From positions 186,001 through 250,000 of the forward strand of contig NZ_VTHB01000004.1 of the NCBI RefSeq assembly GCF_009729205.1: a DNA stretch of 64,000 nucleotides, read 5' to 3'. The position numbers were made by a program, and so were the translations under genes. Below, piece after piece: positions 17,824 to 26,352 of this stretch. This DNA comes from Mycobacteroides sp. CBMA 271 (GTDB lineage: Bacteria > Actinomycetota > Actinomycetes > Mycobacteriales > Mycobacteriaceae). Within the stretch, counting starts at the first letter, position 1. The number at the start of each line of letters is the position of its first letter. The notes under the pieces are model-generated. The model searched no databases. It had not been told where the DNA came from and saw only the letters and a program-made list of their open reading frames with translations.

Positions 17824-17852
17824 TTGACAAGAGATGGTCTCGCCCGTACATT
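17824..17852 (+). promoter_or_regulatory. Sigma-A type promoter upstream of the MspA-like gene
   Basis: TTGACA (17824-17829), a 17-base spacer and TACATT (17847-17852) make a near-consensus promoter. The start site would be near 17859, giving a leader of about 130 bases before the porin gene ATG at 17989. Apart from this, the 17508-17988 stretch shows no gene I can support. Confidence 0.6.
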
Positions 17853-17988
17853 CTCCGTCATTGCCAGATTGTGGATTCCTCCACTACAGCGCGATAAATG
17901 ATATTGCCTCGGGGGATGATGTCAACCGGGCGCCCGGTCCATTTGAGCCCGCGGCGTGAGGGGTTACGGGTAGAGGGGTTTGGTTTTC

Positions 17989-18717
17989 ATGAAGTTGCCA
18001 GAAATAGCTGGTCGAAGCTGCGTGGCTGGTTTCGCAACATCATCGATGATTGCGGCAGGGATCTTGGTTGGTGCGTCGGGGGCGGTCGCGGATCCGCAGG
18101 CAATGCCGGACCAGTACCAGCAGTTCGTGACCGATGATGGGTGGACCGTCGGGTTGACGCTCACCAATGAGGTGATCGATCACATCGACAACATCGCCGG
18201 CGCGAGCAACTCTTGGCAGGCGCGTGTCTCGTACCGTGCGGAAGCCACGATCACGGGTGCAGGTGCGGCCGTGGTGCAGGATGCGCAGTTGGAAACGGGG
18301 TACTTCGTAGGTTGCCGCACCGACTCCTCGTCGGGGGTGGAGTTGGGCGGCGACCTCGGCCTCACCTTGAGCCAGCAGGTCAATGGTCAGGCGTATGGCG
18401 GCGGCTACGGACAAGGTAGTCAGAGCGGTGGCGGTGGCGGTGGTTTCGGCGGTGTCTCCGGCGGAGGCTCACTTGGAGCGCAGGAGCACATCGGCGGCTA
18501 CATGCGTGTGCTGCTCAAGCCCGGTGGCTTGGCCCAGCTGCCGATGGATCGCATCAACTTCCGGAACATGAAGGCCGTCTCTCAGGTGCGTAACCAGAAC
18601 GTCGAGGCCGACGGTTGCGGTGGTCAGGTGAAGATTCAGTGATTCGCTACGTTCCGGATTCGCACCGAGAACGGCAACGATACCCAGACCATCTATGGCG
18701 AACCCAAGGACCTGTAG
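17989..18717 (+). pseudogene. MspA-family porin gene interrupted by an in-frame TGA
   Basis: The ATG at 17989 starts a signal peptide (MKLPEIAGRSCVAGFATSSM, cleavage near GAVA-DP) and an MspA-like beta domain: DGWTVGLTLTNEVIDHIDN, then LETGYFVGCRTDSSSGVELGG. A long Gly/Ser-rich loop and GYMRVLLKPGG follow. The frame reaches ADGCGGQVKIQ and then TGA at 18640-18642. Translation past the stop continues in frame as FATFRIRTENGNDTQTIYGEP to a TAG at 18715, the expected final strands of the family. In relatives the position normally reads CGGxVxxRSYA, so TGA replaces the serine. Without those strands the 217-residue product should not form a normal pore. Confidence 0.75.
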
Positions 18718-18795
18718 TCCTGCTGACGGCGGACGATTCTGTCTGGGCAAGGGCCGCCTGGTGATTTGCAAGGTAACTGAGAATCAATACATTGC

Positions 18796-18826
18796 AGATA
18801 GAGAGCTAATAATAAGTTCTCTATCT
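18796..18826. promoter_or_regulatory. Inverted repeat AGATAGAGA-N13-TCTCTATCT
   Basis: Perfect nine-base arms (18796-18804 and 18818-18826) around an A/T-rich 13-base spacer, ending 29 bases before the ATG of the following secreted-protein operon. It could be an operator or a leader hairpin. No regulator is identified. Confidence 0.5.
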
Positions 18827-18855
18827 CGGACCGTTGGTACGGGAGGGCGAGCGAG

Positions 18856-20211
18856 ATGAAGTCGGCGATTAACAGAGGGCTCAAAGGGGTAATGACCGCT
18901 AGTAGCTCATGTTTGAGCCTGCGATTTCGGGCGTGCAAACCCGGCAGTTTCTTCGCGCTCACTGCTGTGCTGATATATACACTGGCGATCTTGATTGGTG
19001 CTCCGACGCGGGCCATGGCCGACCCCAACGGGCCGCCCGCGCCACCTCCGAAGCCCTTGCCGGCTCAGGTGGTGCAGCCCGATGACTTGCCGCGTATCGC
19101 GCCGATCGGCGGCGCCCAGGTCAAGACCAACACTCCCTTAGGCCTCGGACCGGGAATCGGCCGACCGCTGGCTGCCGGGCGCGAGCGTTCCAATGCCACG
19201 ATCTCGCCCACACCCACGGATGGCACACATCTTCCGACGGCCATAGCCGGCAAGACTGTCGTGCTGCACTTGCCGCAGGAGCGTGATTTGTCGGCCGCGC
19301 AGTGGGGTGACGGCGGGTCAGCGACCTTCACCTCGCGCGACACGGACTACCGGATATCGCCCTTCGCTGGGGGCGGGGCCGACATAAACATCATGCGGCG
19401 CACCATCTTTACCCCTGAAAACTTCACGTTCGGGTTGAGAGTCCCGGAAGGTACGCATGTGCGACAGGGCGCCAACGTGGTGCTCGTCGAGACGGATGCG
19501 GCGCCGGGCCGTCCTGCCGTTCCGATCGCGACGTTGTCGGTGCCGGTTGCGCGAGACGCCAAAGGTGCACCGGTGCAGGTGACCCCGGTGATTCACGGTG
19601 ACTACGTGTATCAGCAGTCCAACCTGGCATTGGAGCTCGGGCCGGCTGACATCTTCGCCTTCCCGGTGACCATCACTTTGGCCTATCGGGCGTCGTCGAC
19701 CGCAGCGAGTGGACAGCTCGCCAGCGATTGGGAGGGGCTGCCCGAAGGTGGTGGCCCGGCCGAGGCTCAGAAGGCTGCGCAAATCATCGGCGCGCCGGGC
19801 GATTACGTCTCCGACCCGAGCGGTGCGTACCGGCCTGCGGGTGTTGATCCGGTTCTGTACAGCCAACGGCACGCCGATCGGTGCCTATCCGGACCCAACG
19901 AGTTCCGTTCCGCCGATGGACGATCCGCTGAATTCTTGTCGTCCTGCCAGCGGCAGGCGATGTGCCTGGATGTCACTCCTTCTCAGACAACCGTCGATGT
20001 ATGCAACAACCAGGCGTTCGCGAACATGTCGGTGCAGTGCACCGCCGTCTTCGGGCAGACAGGACCTGATTACGACGCATGCCTGGGTGTGGCCAACGGT
20101 CACTCGGCGTGGTCAAAGGAAAACCTATTGGGCGGATGGCTATGTCAGCCGGTCGCTCCGAACACCAACACAAGATTCTTGCCGTCGAACAACAACCGTT
20201 ACTGCAGTTAA
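18856..20211 (+). CDS. Secreted protein with cysteine-rich, phospholipase A2-like C-terminus
   Basis: A 451-residue exported protein. A long N-terminal segment ends in a hydrophobic stretch (FFALTAVLIYTLAILIGAP, about residues 32-50) and a likely cleavage site AMA-DP near 56, followed by a proline-rich region. The middle (residues 130-300) is beta-rich. The C-terminal 130 residues hold eight cysteines in a pattern recalling secreted phospholipase A2 (HADRCLSGPNEF, SSCQRQAMCLDV, VCNNQAF, QCTAVFG, DACLGVA). The His-Asp expected in the SCxxHDxC motif is QA here, so catalysis is unlikely. GGGAGG precedes the ATG by ten bases. First gene of a four-gene secreted-protein operon. Confidence 0.7.
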   Translation: MKSAINRGLKGVMTASSSCLSLRFRACKPGSFFALTAVLIYTLAILIGAPTRAMADPNGPPAPPPKPLPAQVVQPDDLPRIAPIGGAQVKTNTPLGLGPGIGRPLAAGRERSNATISPTPTDGTHLPTAIAGKTVVLHLPQERDLSAAQWGDGGSATFTSRDTDYRISPFAGGGADINIMRRTIFTPENFTFGLRVPEGTHVRQGANVVLVETDAAPGRPAVPIATLSVPVARDAKGAPVQVTPVIHGDYVYQQSNLALELGPADIFAFPVTITLAYRASSTAASGQLASDWEGLPEGGGPAEAQKAAQIIGAPGDYVSDPSGAYRPAGVDPVLYSQRHADRCLSGPNEFRSADGRSAEFLSSCQRQAMCLDVTPSQTTVDVCNNQAFANMSVQCTAVFGQTGPDYDACLGVANGHSAWSKENLLGGWLCQPVAPNTNTRFLPSNNNRYCS

Positions 20212-20231
20212 GCAGTCGAGAGGTGAAGCTG

Positions 20232-21710
20232 ATGACGCCGATGAAGTTGCCGAAGCGCGGTGTGCCCGCTGGTCTGCGCCGGACGTTGGCCGTCGTTGCC
20301 ATCAGTGCCGTCGCAGTGGCCGGTTGGCAGCTGAATGCCAACTCACTTTCGGAAATTGGTGTTATCGGGATTCCCGGTGCGACGGCGGAGCCTACGGGTC
20401 CTCCGGGGCCGACCGGGCCGGGCGGAATGGATGGAAGCCAGTTCCAGCCCCCGGGGTTGCCACCGCAGCAGCCTGATTACGGTGCGGGAAGTAACTTGCC
20501 GCCTCTCAATCAAGAGGGCGGCGCGTCGATTTACAACACAGGTACGCAGGGGGCTCCGCAACAAACTTCGGGGCAGCAGAGTCCGCGGCAAGGCAACCAG
20601 GACCAGCAGGCCCAGCACGGCACGCAGATTCCCGATTACCAGTCCGCAACGCCGTATACGCAGGGCCCGGGCAAGGCCAATCCGGATTTCCAAGCGCCGC
20701 AGCAGGGTAATCAGGGGCAACAGCCTCAGCAGGGGCAGCAGCCCAGTCAGCAGCAACAACCTAACCACCAGGATCAGCAGCAGGGCAACCAGAACAAGCA
20801 ATGTGACACCAGTGTTGCAACTCCGGCCAACTTGCAACTGCTCGGGTTAGAGAGTCTTCCTCCACAAGTCAGAGATCTTGTGCAGCAAGCGGCAGGTATG
20901 TGGAAAAACACGGGAATGGCTAACATTTCGACTGACGGCAATGGTCAGCCGAGTGGCTCCGGTCAGAATGGAACTCCCGTGTCGGTAACTACTTTCGCCG
21001 ACCAGTCAATTCCTTGGGCTGGCATGTATATGCCTTCGATCGACGGCTCCGCTCCGAGAATTGAATTGAATCTCTCCCGGCTATCGAATAATCCAGCAGG
21101 AGACGCTGCTTTCGTTGCACACGAGATCGGCCACGCACTCGGACTGCCGGATACCGCCGATGGCCAGATCATGGACCACAGCGGGGCTACCCGTGCACTT
21201 GATGTAACTGCAGCTGACCGCGACATGCTGGCGAATGTCCAAAGTGGTTGCGAGACTGGTCCGGCCAGTTATGGACCCGAGTATGGTTGCGGCTACGTGC
21301 AGTTTGCTTGTGACATAGGTCAAGATATCGGGAATACTGTTGTCGATGCCGCAAAATCGGCCGCGGATTTTGCCGCGGACTGGGGGAAATGCGCGCTTGA
21401 GGTTGGGACATTGGTAGTTCCCATGTTCAAGGTCTTAAAAATTGGGGCGTTGCTAACAAAGATGTTAAAGAGCTCCGAGAAAATGAAGGACGCCCAGAAG
21501 ATGGTGGACGCGACCAAGGCATTTATGAAGCTGTTCGGTGATACAATGAGTAACAAGAATCTGAGTTGGATGGACAAAGCTAAGGAAGTTTTCAAGCTGG
21601 TCAAGATATTCATGTCAGACCACGATGGCGGCGAAGCTGTTGTGAAGTTATTCGGATCAATTACCGGTATTTCTTCGGCATTGGTGGCGTGCAAAATCAT
21701 GACAGAATAG
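20232..21710 (+). CDS. Secreted zinc metalloprotease (HExxHxxGxxD) with amphipathic C-terminal domain
   Basis: A 492-residue exported protein. A signal segment lies at about 17-31, with cleavage likely near residue 52 (ATA-EP). Residues 55-190 form a Pro/Gln/Gly-rich linker with many QQ repeats. The protease domain at about 195-340 contains HEIGHALGLPD (His297, Glu298, His301, Asp307) and a Met-turn-like QIMDHS, as in snapalysin-type peptidases. After a cysteine segment (YGCGYVQFACD), residues 370-492 are helical and amphipathic with Lys-rich hydrophobic repeats, suggesting membrane contact. The ATG at 20232 is chosen for the GAGAGG upstream; GTG at 20223 is possible. GC drops in the second half, unlike the backbone. 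Confidence 0.75.
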   Translation: MTPMKLPKRGVPAGLRRTLAVVAISAVAVAGWQLNANSLSEIGVIGIPGATAEPTGPPGPTGPGGMDGSQFQPPGLPPQQPDYGAGSNLPPLNQEGGASIYNTGTQGAPQQTSGQQSPRQGNQDQQAQHGTQIPDYQSATPYTQGPGKANPDFQAPQQGNQGQQPQQGQQPSQQQQPNHQDQQQGNQNKQCDTSVATPANLQLLGLESLPPQVRDLVQQAAGMWKNTGMANISTDGNGQPSGSGQNGTPVSVTTFADQSIPWAGMYMPSIDGSAPRIELNLSRLSNNPAGDAAFVAHEIGHALGLPDTADGQIMDHSGATRALDVTAADRDMLANVQSGCETGPASYGPEYGCGYVQFACDIGQDIGNTVVDAAKSAADFAADWGKCALEVGTLVVPMFKVLKIGALLTKMLKSSEKMKDAQKMVDATKAFMKLFGDTMSNKNLSWMDKAKEVFKLVKIFMSDHDGGEAVVKLFGSITGISSALVACKIMTE

Positions 21711-21723
21711 GTGGGCGAGGTAC

Positions 21724-22356
21724 ATGACAGAAATGAGGGGGAGGCACACAGCGGTTGTGGCCTGCTACGCGCTCCTTCTGGCTATCGTAATTGTTCCATC
21801 GATATTGAATCTCGATGCAGTTGGAGAGGTGTTTGTGCCTCGCCTGAGTGTTTCTTACTGTGTGACGACCGCGCGAGTGTTCGGGGATGTATTGATTACG
21901 GCGTTCTGTATGTCTTTGACGGTACTTTGGATCGCTTATGTTCGAAGCGTGAATGCTGCTACCAGGAAACGGTACCGTAATTTGATGAATCAAAAATTGT
22001 GGTGGAATCTGTTGACGATTTGGAATCTGCCCGGCGCTGGTGAGCTTCCGGCGCGGTATCATCGTATTCAGTGGCGACGAACCAGTGGCAATCGAGTATG
22101 GGTTCGCGTCTGCGTAGGAATTGCATCGTTAGTTTTGGGAAGTTTATCCGTCTTTTCATATTTCTTGTTGAAGAGGCTGTCGACCGATGAAGCAAGTTTT
22201 GGAGTATTGGGTGCAATAGAAACTCCTGTCTTGGTGGTCTTGTTCGCCTTTTACGTCGTCTCGCATCTTGTCCTCCTGGCATGGGTATGGGACGCGGTAG
22301 TACTATCGATTTCGCGTAACGGACCAGCTGCGCAGAGAGGCACGGGAACGAAATGA
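21724..22356 (+). CDS. Integral membrane protein, unknown function
   Basis: A 210-residue protein with four likely transmembrane segments: about 10-28 (VVACYALLLAIVIVPSIL), 50-72, 125-150 (VCVGIASLVLGSLSVFSYFLL) and 165-195. A basic, Trp-rich loop (MNQKLWWNLLTIWNLPG) lies between the second and third. It starts 13 bases after the protease stop and overlaps the next lipoprotein gene (ATGA). Its low GC matches the protease 3' half. It could be an anchor, transporter or protective partner of the secreted protease; nothing in the sequence decides. Confidence 0.7.
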   Translation: MTEMRGRHTAVVACYALLLAIVIVPSILNLDAVGEVFVPRLSVSYCVTTARVFGDVLITAFCMSLTVLWIAYVRSVNAATRKRYRNLMNQKLWWNLLTIWNLPGAGELPARYHRIQWRRTSGNRVWVRVCVGIASLVLGSLSVFSYFLLKRLSTDEASFGVLGAIETPVLVVLFAFYVVSHLVLLAWVWDAVVLSISRNGPAAQRGTGTK

Positions 22357-23036
22357 CAAAATCGAATTATTCCCGGTCAATGAACAGAAACTTTGGTTTT
22401 CCAGGAGTGTTGTTGAGCAATTCAACTGCGGTTCGGTTTTCTTCTATTTTGCTATGTGCGGTCGGAGTGGCGACGTTAGCTGCATGCGACAGTGATCGCC
22501 CGTCAGTCAATTCATCCACCACTGCAACGACAGCTACAACCGAAGAAAGTATATGGGAGGGCGAGCAGCCACCTGTTCGCGCGAAAGTGGTTCGAACTGC
22601 ACCAACTTATCCGACCGATCTTACTGACTTACGTAAGCTGGCTGGTTATGCCGACGCAATCTTTGTGGGAACTGTCAAATCAACGAACCCTGCTGATGAA
22701 GCCCACGGTACCCCATGGACGGTGGCTGACGTCGAAACGGTCTTGAACCTGAAAGGCGACAACGCCGGAACTGTGCGTATTTGGCAGCAAGGAGGAATAC
22801 GTGAGCCGTCGGGCACGGTGGTGCTCGTCGGAGACGATGAATTACTCCTCAAAGACATCTCTTATGTCTTTGCGACTGTTCGAGGTGCAGAAAAACAGAC
22901 GCTAATAGCTGTTTATGGAGATGTTCCGATCTCCGCCGATGATCTTGCAAGGCTGAGAGCCACCGGCGACATGTCGTCGGGAATGATTGGACGCCTGCGG
23001 GCGGCGGTGAGTAACCCCGTCGAATTTAGGCGATAG
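22353..23036 (+). CDS. Lipoprotein, last gene of the secreted-protease operon
   Basis: A 227-residue lipoprotein. The hydrophobic signal is followed by lipobox LAAC with Cys near residue 45, a Thr/Ser-rich linker, and a beta-rich domain (YADAIFVGTVKSTNPADEAHG, then VETVLNLKGDNAGTVRIWQQGG). No family assigned. A four-base overlap with the membrane-protein gene indicates coupled translation. Codon use is less GC-rich than the backbone. Confidence 0.7.
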   Translation: MTKSNYSRSMNRNFGFPGVLLSNSTAVRFSSILLCAVGVATLAACDSDRPSVNSSTTATTATTEESIWEGEQPPVRAKVVRTAPTYPTDLTDLRKLAGYADAIFVGTVKSTNPADEAHGTPWTVADVETVLNLKGDNAGTVRIWQQGGIREPSGTVVLVGDDELLLKDISYVFATVRGAEKQTLIAVYGDVPISADDLARLRATGDMSSGMIGRLRAAVSNPVEFRR

Positions 23037-23170
23037 TCCTAAATCGCATTTGACGTATCTATGACTGATCAAGACGTTGCCTACTGGTGTGGACGTAAGG
23101 GGGATCGGTCATTGCCTAGAAGCGGTTGCAACTGCGCCAGAAGCACCGTGCCGACAGCTAGGCTGAGCCG

Positions 23171-23815
23171 GTGATTCGGGCAACTCGATCGATGCTGGCA
23201 GCGGTATGCGCGACGGTGATGCTGGCCTCGGGGTGTTCAACGATCATCGACGGCGACGCGATCGCCACGCCCGGCGAAGAGGGCAAGCGGATCTCCAATC
23301 CGAAGTGCAACTCGGTGACGGTGCCGCTCATGGAAGTGCCGCTGGACGACGACTTCGAGCCGCGGGTGGAGGTTCCGCAGCCTGAGGGGTGGGAGAGGGT
23401 CAAGCGGTTCGAGAGCGGCGTGGTGCGTATCTTCTTGGCGGGCAAGGATCTTGAGTCCAACGGGTTCGTCCCGAATGCCACGGTGGCAATCGCTAACCTA
23501 AGCGGGAAGGCTTCCAACGAAGAGGCCGCCTTCGCGGCCGAGCGCAGCGGGTTGGAGGCGTTTGGCGTCACCGACTTGGTCGAGGCTCCAAGCACCATCT
23601 GCGGCTACCCGTCGAACACCTTGACCTACAACATGGCGCTGGGCCCGGTCCCGTCGCACCGGGTGACCACCACCATCGTGGCGGTCAAGAACGGCAGCAA
23701 GATGTTCACGGTCGGTGTGTCCGTGCAGGCATTGGACGACACCGTCAGCGGCTTTGACACGGCGCGCGAAACGATTCTCGCCGGACTGCAGGTCAGTCCA
23801 CCCGCTACAACCTGA
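23171..23815 (+). CDS. LpqN/LpqT-family lipoprotein
   Basis: A 214-residue lipoprotein: signal MIRATRSMLAAVCATVML, lipobox ASGC (Cys22), then a ligand-binding-type domain with a VEVPQPEGWERVKRFESG core and DTARETILAGLQVSPP at the end, typical of the LpqN/LpqT family. Mtb LpqN and LpqT bind cell-envelope or host partners; the ligand here is unknown. The start is GTG at 23171. It converges on the DUF2235 gene with an 11-base overlap of 3' ends. Confidence 0.75.
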   Translation: MIRATRSMLAAVCATVMLASGCSTIIDGDAIATPGEEGKRISNPKCNSVTVPLMEVPLDDDFEPRVEVPQPEGWERVKRFESGVVRIFLAGKDLESNGFVPNATVAIANLSGKASNEEAAFAAERSGLEAFGVTDLVEAPSTICGYPSNTLTYNMALGPVPSHRVTTTIVAVKNGSKMFTVGVSVQALDDTVSGFDTARETILAGLQVSPPATT

Positions 23816-24863
23816 TATCTGTTGTCGGAGATGCCCATTGGGCGTCGATGACAGTAGTGTGCTCCGGCAATCGTGGCCGGTAGTCCTTGTCGGCTGCCAT
23901 GCGTTCGGTGACGCTGGCGTGGATCCAGGAGCCGTCCGGGATGCGGCGACGGTGAAACGTCAGCAACGCCCAAAGCCAGCCGATCTTGTGGATCGTGCCC
24001 ATCGCGTAAGTGGGCTCGACCGAGCAATACCGTTGGTATTTCCCGGTGTTGAGTAGCAGGCCGTGCTCGGCGGCGCCTTCCATGATCCATTTGAGCGCGA
24101 TATCGGAGAGCCTGTCGTCATCGGGGTAGTCGCCGCCGATGTCGGAATGGATGCCGGTGAACCATGCCTCGTCGACCAGGCGTTGATCGCCGAGGGGCTT
24201 GATGAGGTACTCACGGTAGGGTCGGCGTTTCTCGTCGATGGACACCGCGTGCCGCCCGGCCAGGGCATTGGGAACACTTGGGGCGTAAGGCCATTGCATG
24301 CTGCGTTTGAAGATGCCAGGGGCGCTGACGGTATCCCACAGGCCCAGGTAGGCAACGGGTATGGCGACCTTGCCATCCTCGCGGCGTGCCAGGGTGCGCG
24401 CGAAGGAGTGCAGCTCATCCCAACGCTGTGGGTTCCAGTGCTTGCAGGATTGCGAATAGAGGCTGACTGCGTAGGGCACCAGGTTCTCCGAACCGGGCCG
24501 CAGCATCCCTACCGAGTTCAAAAGTCCGGCAAGGCCTCTGGCGCAGAAGGCGCCACGGCTGAATCCGAAGATGAAAATGCGGTCTCCGGGTTGCCATCGT
24601 TCGATCAGATACGTGTAGGCCTGGGCCAGCTTGGCGCGCAGGCCCACCCCGAATGCGATACCTAGTACGCGGGAAACGAATTGGCTCACCGGTGCGTAGG
24701 TGCCGATGGCGGGGTCGGTGCCGACGCCGGGGTCGTAGTAGGAAATTTGGCAGTCCGTCAGCTCATGAACAAGCATGTCGTAGCCGCGGACGACGTTCGT
24801 GTTCCCCGCGGCACGGATCTGATTGCCGGTGCCGTCGAAGCAGATGACGATGTTCTTGCCCAT
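23805..24863 (-). CDS. DUF2235 (Tle1-like) alpha/beta hydrolase, putative phospholipase effector
   Basis: A 352-residue protein with the DUF2235 hallmarks: FDGTGN at residues 9-14, the nucleophile elbow GFSRG at 100-104 (Ser102), AYLGLWDTVSAPG, and WFTGIHSDIGGDYPDD, whose His/Asp fit the triad. DUF2235 enzymes include type VI secreted Tle1 phospholipases. No signal peptide is present. The gene starts 12 bases after the PPE/EspB-like gene stop in the same unit, so it may be delivered or used with that ESX-like protein. The family call is secure; the lipase substrate and export are inferred. Confidence 0.8.
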   Translation of the reverse strand: MGKNIVICFDGTGNQIRAAGNTNVVRGYDMLVHELTDCQISYYDPGVGTDPAIGTYAPVSQFVSRVLGIAFGVGLRAKLAQAYTYLIERWQPGDRIFIFGFSRGAFCARGLAGLLNSVGMLRPGSENLVPYAVSLYSQSCKHWNPQRWDELHSFARTLARREDGKVAIPVAYLGLWDTVSAPGIFKRSMQWPYAPSVPNALAGRHAVSIDEKRRPYREYLIKPLGDQRLVDEAWFTGIHSDIGGDYPDDDRLSDIALKWIMEGAAEHGLLLNTGKYQRYCSVEPTYAMGTIHKIGWLWALLTFHRRRIPDGSWIHASVTERMAADKDYRPRLPEHTTVIDAQWASPTTDIRL

Positions 24864-24875
24864 CGTCGGCCCGTG

Positions 24876-26249
24876 TTAGTCCTCGTCGTCCTGTCGGTCT
24901 TGACCGTATGGCCTTGGGTCCCAGGGCGAGGTGTGCGGCTCCTGGTAGGCGACGTGCTCGTCGTTCCACACGCCAATGACGGCAGGGGACACCTTGGGCA
25001 GCGGGCCGACGAGTTCGTTGCCGTTGTCGATGCTCACCAGGAATTCGGGGGTGAAGTGCTGATCCTCGTCTTCCTGATGATGCTGATTCGCTTGCCCGGG
25101 GGTCATCATGGTCGGTGGCTGGGCGATGCCCATGCCCGACATCGGGGAGGCTGTCGGCGCGGCGGACAGTCCCATGCCTGCACCTGCCGTGTACGAACCG
25201 GCGACGATCGGCCCGGCGAGCAGTGGGCTGAAATCGTCTTTTTTGTTCTTGTCTTTCTCGTCGTCCTTCGCAGCGGCGGGCTTGCCCCACCGGCCGATGC
25301 CGTAGGTGCCGGGGACAGAGCCCGTGTTGGGGCCGGTCGCTGTGGTGCTGCCACTCGAGGTGGGGGTGGTGCCGCGGGCCGCTCCGGCGGCCGCCGCTGC
25401 GGATGCGGGACCACCTGCGCCGGCTCCGGAACCACCACCGGCCGCACCCGCGGAAGCAGCCGCGGCGGCTGCACCACCCGCACCGCCGGCGGTTGCGGAC
25501 TGGGCCGGGTCTGCCAATGCTGCCGCGGCTGCCGACCGCACCGCGGCTTCATCGATGGGCTTGAGCTTCTCGGGGTTGATGGGTTTCCCGGTGCCGAACT
25601 CTGATGAAGACGGCTGGACAGGTACCGCCGCCCCGCTGCCGAATTCTGCAGCGGGCGGCAGCAACGGAACCCCTTGGCTGGCCTGCTGGAAGACAGGAGC
25701 GTAGACGGTCCGCATGATCATGCGGGCCTCATCCTGCTTCTGCTGAGCCTGGGCTTGTGCGGCGAAATGCTCCTCAACCTGAGCTCGCGACGCCCCTCCT
25801 TCCAGCGGCGATACCTGGACGACCTCGGGCATGAGGCCCTTGACCTGGGCCATCCCCGTCTCCGCCTCGGCGGGTTTGGTGGCCATGAGCCCCATTCCCT
25901 CGTTGACCTTTTCGGCATGGCTCTTGTAGTCGCTGATGTTTGTCTTTGCCGCTTCAGCGGCGACGCCAGTCCAATTGGCGTTGATCGCGGCATCGAGCGT
26001 GCCTCTGAATGAGGTCAGTGCCGATTCAAACTTCCCCGCCAGCCCAGCCCACTGTCTGGCGACTTCGAGCGCGTCACTGGTGACGAACGCATCGGACGCA
26101 GCCTTGATGTCGGCATGAGACCACGAGGAGAAATCTTCCATCGGGATCGCAACGGATTCCGTGCCACCGTCAACGTTTGGGCCCAACGCCCGCTGAGCGC
26201 CGTAGATGACATCGCGTTCGTCGTTGCCCCTGTGCCATGGGTCAGTCAT
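24876..26249 (-). CDS. PPE/EspB-like type VII secretion substrate
   Basis: A 457-residue protein. Residues 40-150 are helical with a W-x-G turn (WTG, 93-95) between two long helices (ALEVARQWAGLAGKFESAL and AEAAKTNISDYKSHAEKV), like WXG/PPE hairpins. A Gly/Ala-rich disordered stretch (about 240-330) precedes an acidic C-terminal tail (DRQDDED). No YxxxD/E stands out directly after the hairpin. It begins a unit with its own ECF-type promoter and is followed by the DUF2235 enzyme. It could be a secreted chaperone or a translocator; the class is inferred from architecture. Confidence 0.6.
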   Translation of the reverse strand: MTDPWHRGNDERDVIYGAQRALGPNVDGGTESVAIPMEDFSSWSHADIKAASDAFVTSDALEVARQWAGLAGKFESALTSFRGTLDAAINANWTGVAAEAAKTNISDYKSHAEKVNEGMGLMATKPAEAETGMAQVKGLMPEVVQVSPLEGGASRAQVEEHFAAQAQAQQKQDEARMIMRTVYAPVFQQASQGVPLLPPAAEFGSGAAVPVQPSSSEFGTGKPINPEKLKPIDEAAVRSAAAAALADPAQSATAGGAGGAAAAAASAGAAGGGSGAGAGGPASAAAAAGAARGTTPTSSGSTTATGPNTGSVPGTYGIGRWGKPAAAKDDEKDKNKKDDFSPLLAGPIVAGSYTAGAGMGLSAAPTASPMSGMGIAQPPTMMTPGQANQHHQEDEDQHFTPEFLVSIDNGNELVGPLPKVSPAVIGVWNDEHVAYQEPHTSPWDPRPYGQDRQDDED

Positions 26250-26287
26250 GGTCGCTCCTTCATATCGAGGTCAGACGTCTCTACTGA

Positions 26288-26316
26288 TCGGACGATATGG
26301 TTGTCGATTCGGTTCC
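26288..26316 (-). promoter_or_regulatory. ECF (SigM-type) promoter P3
   Basis: On the minus strand ATGGAACCGAA carries -35 GGAAC (26316-26312), then 18 bases and the -10 CGTCCGA (GTC at 26293-26291). It is about 40 bases upstream of the PPE/EspB-like start. The 11-base -35 region is identical in P1 and P2. Confidence 0.7.
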
Positions 26317-26352
26317 ATGTTTTTCGAACTATTTTTGGGCTGCGGGTGGGAC

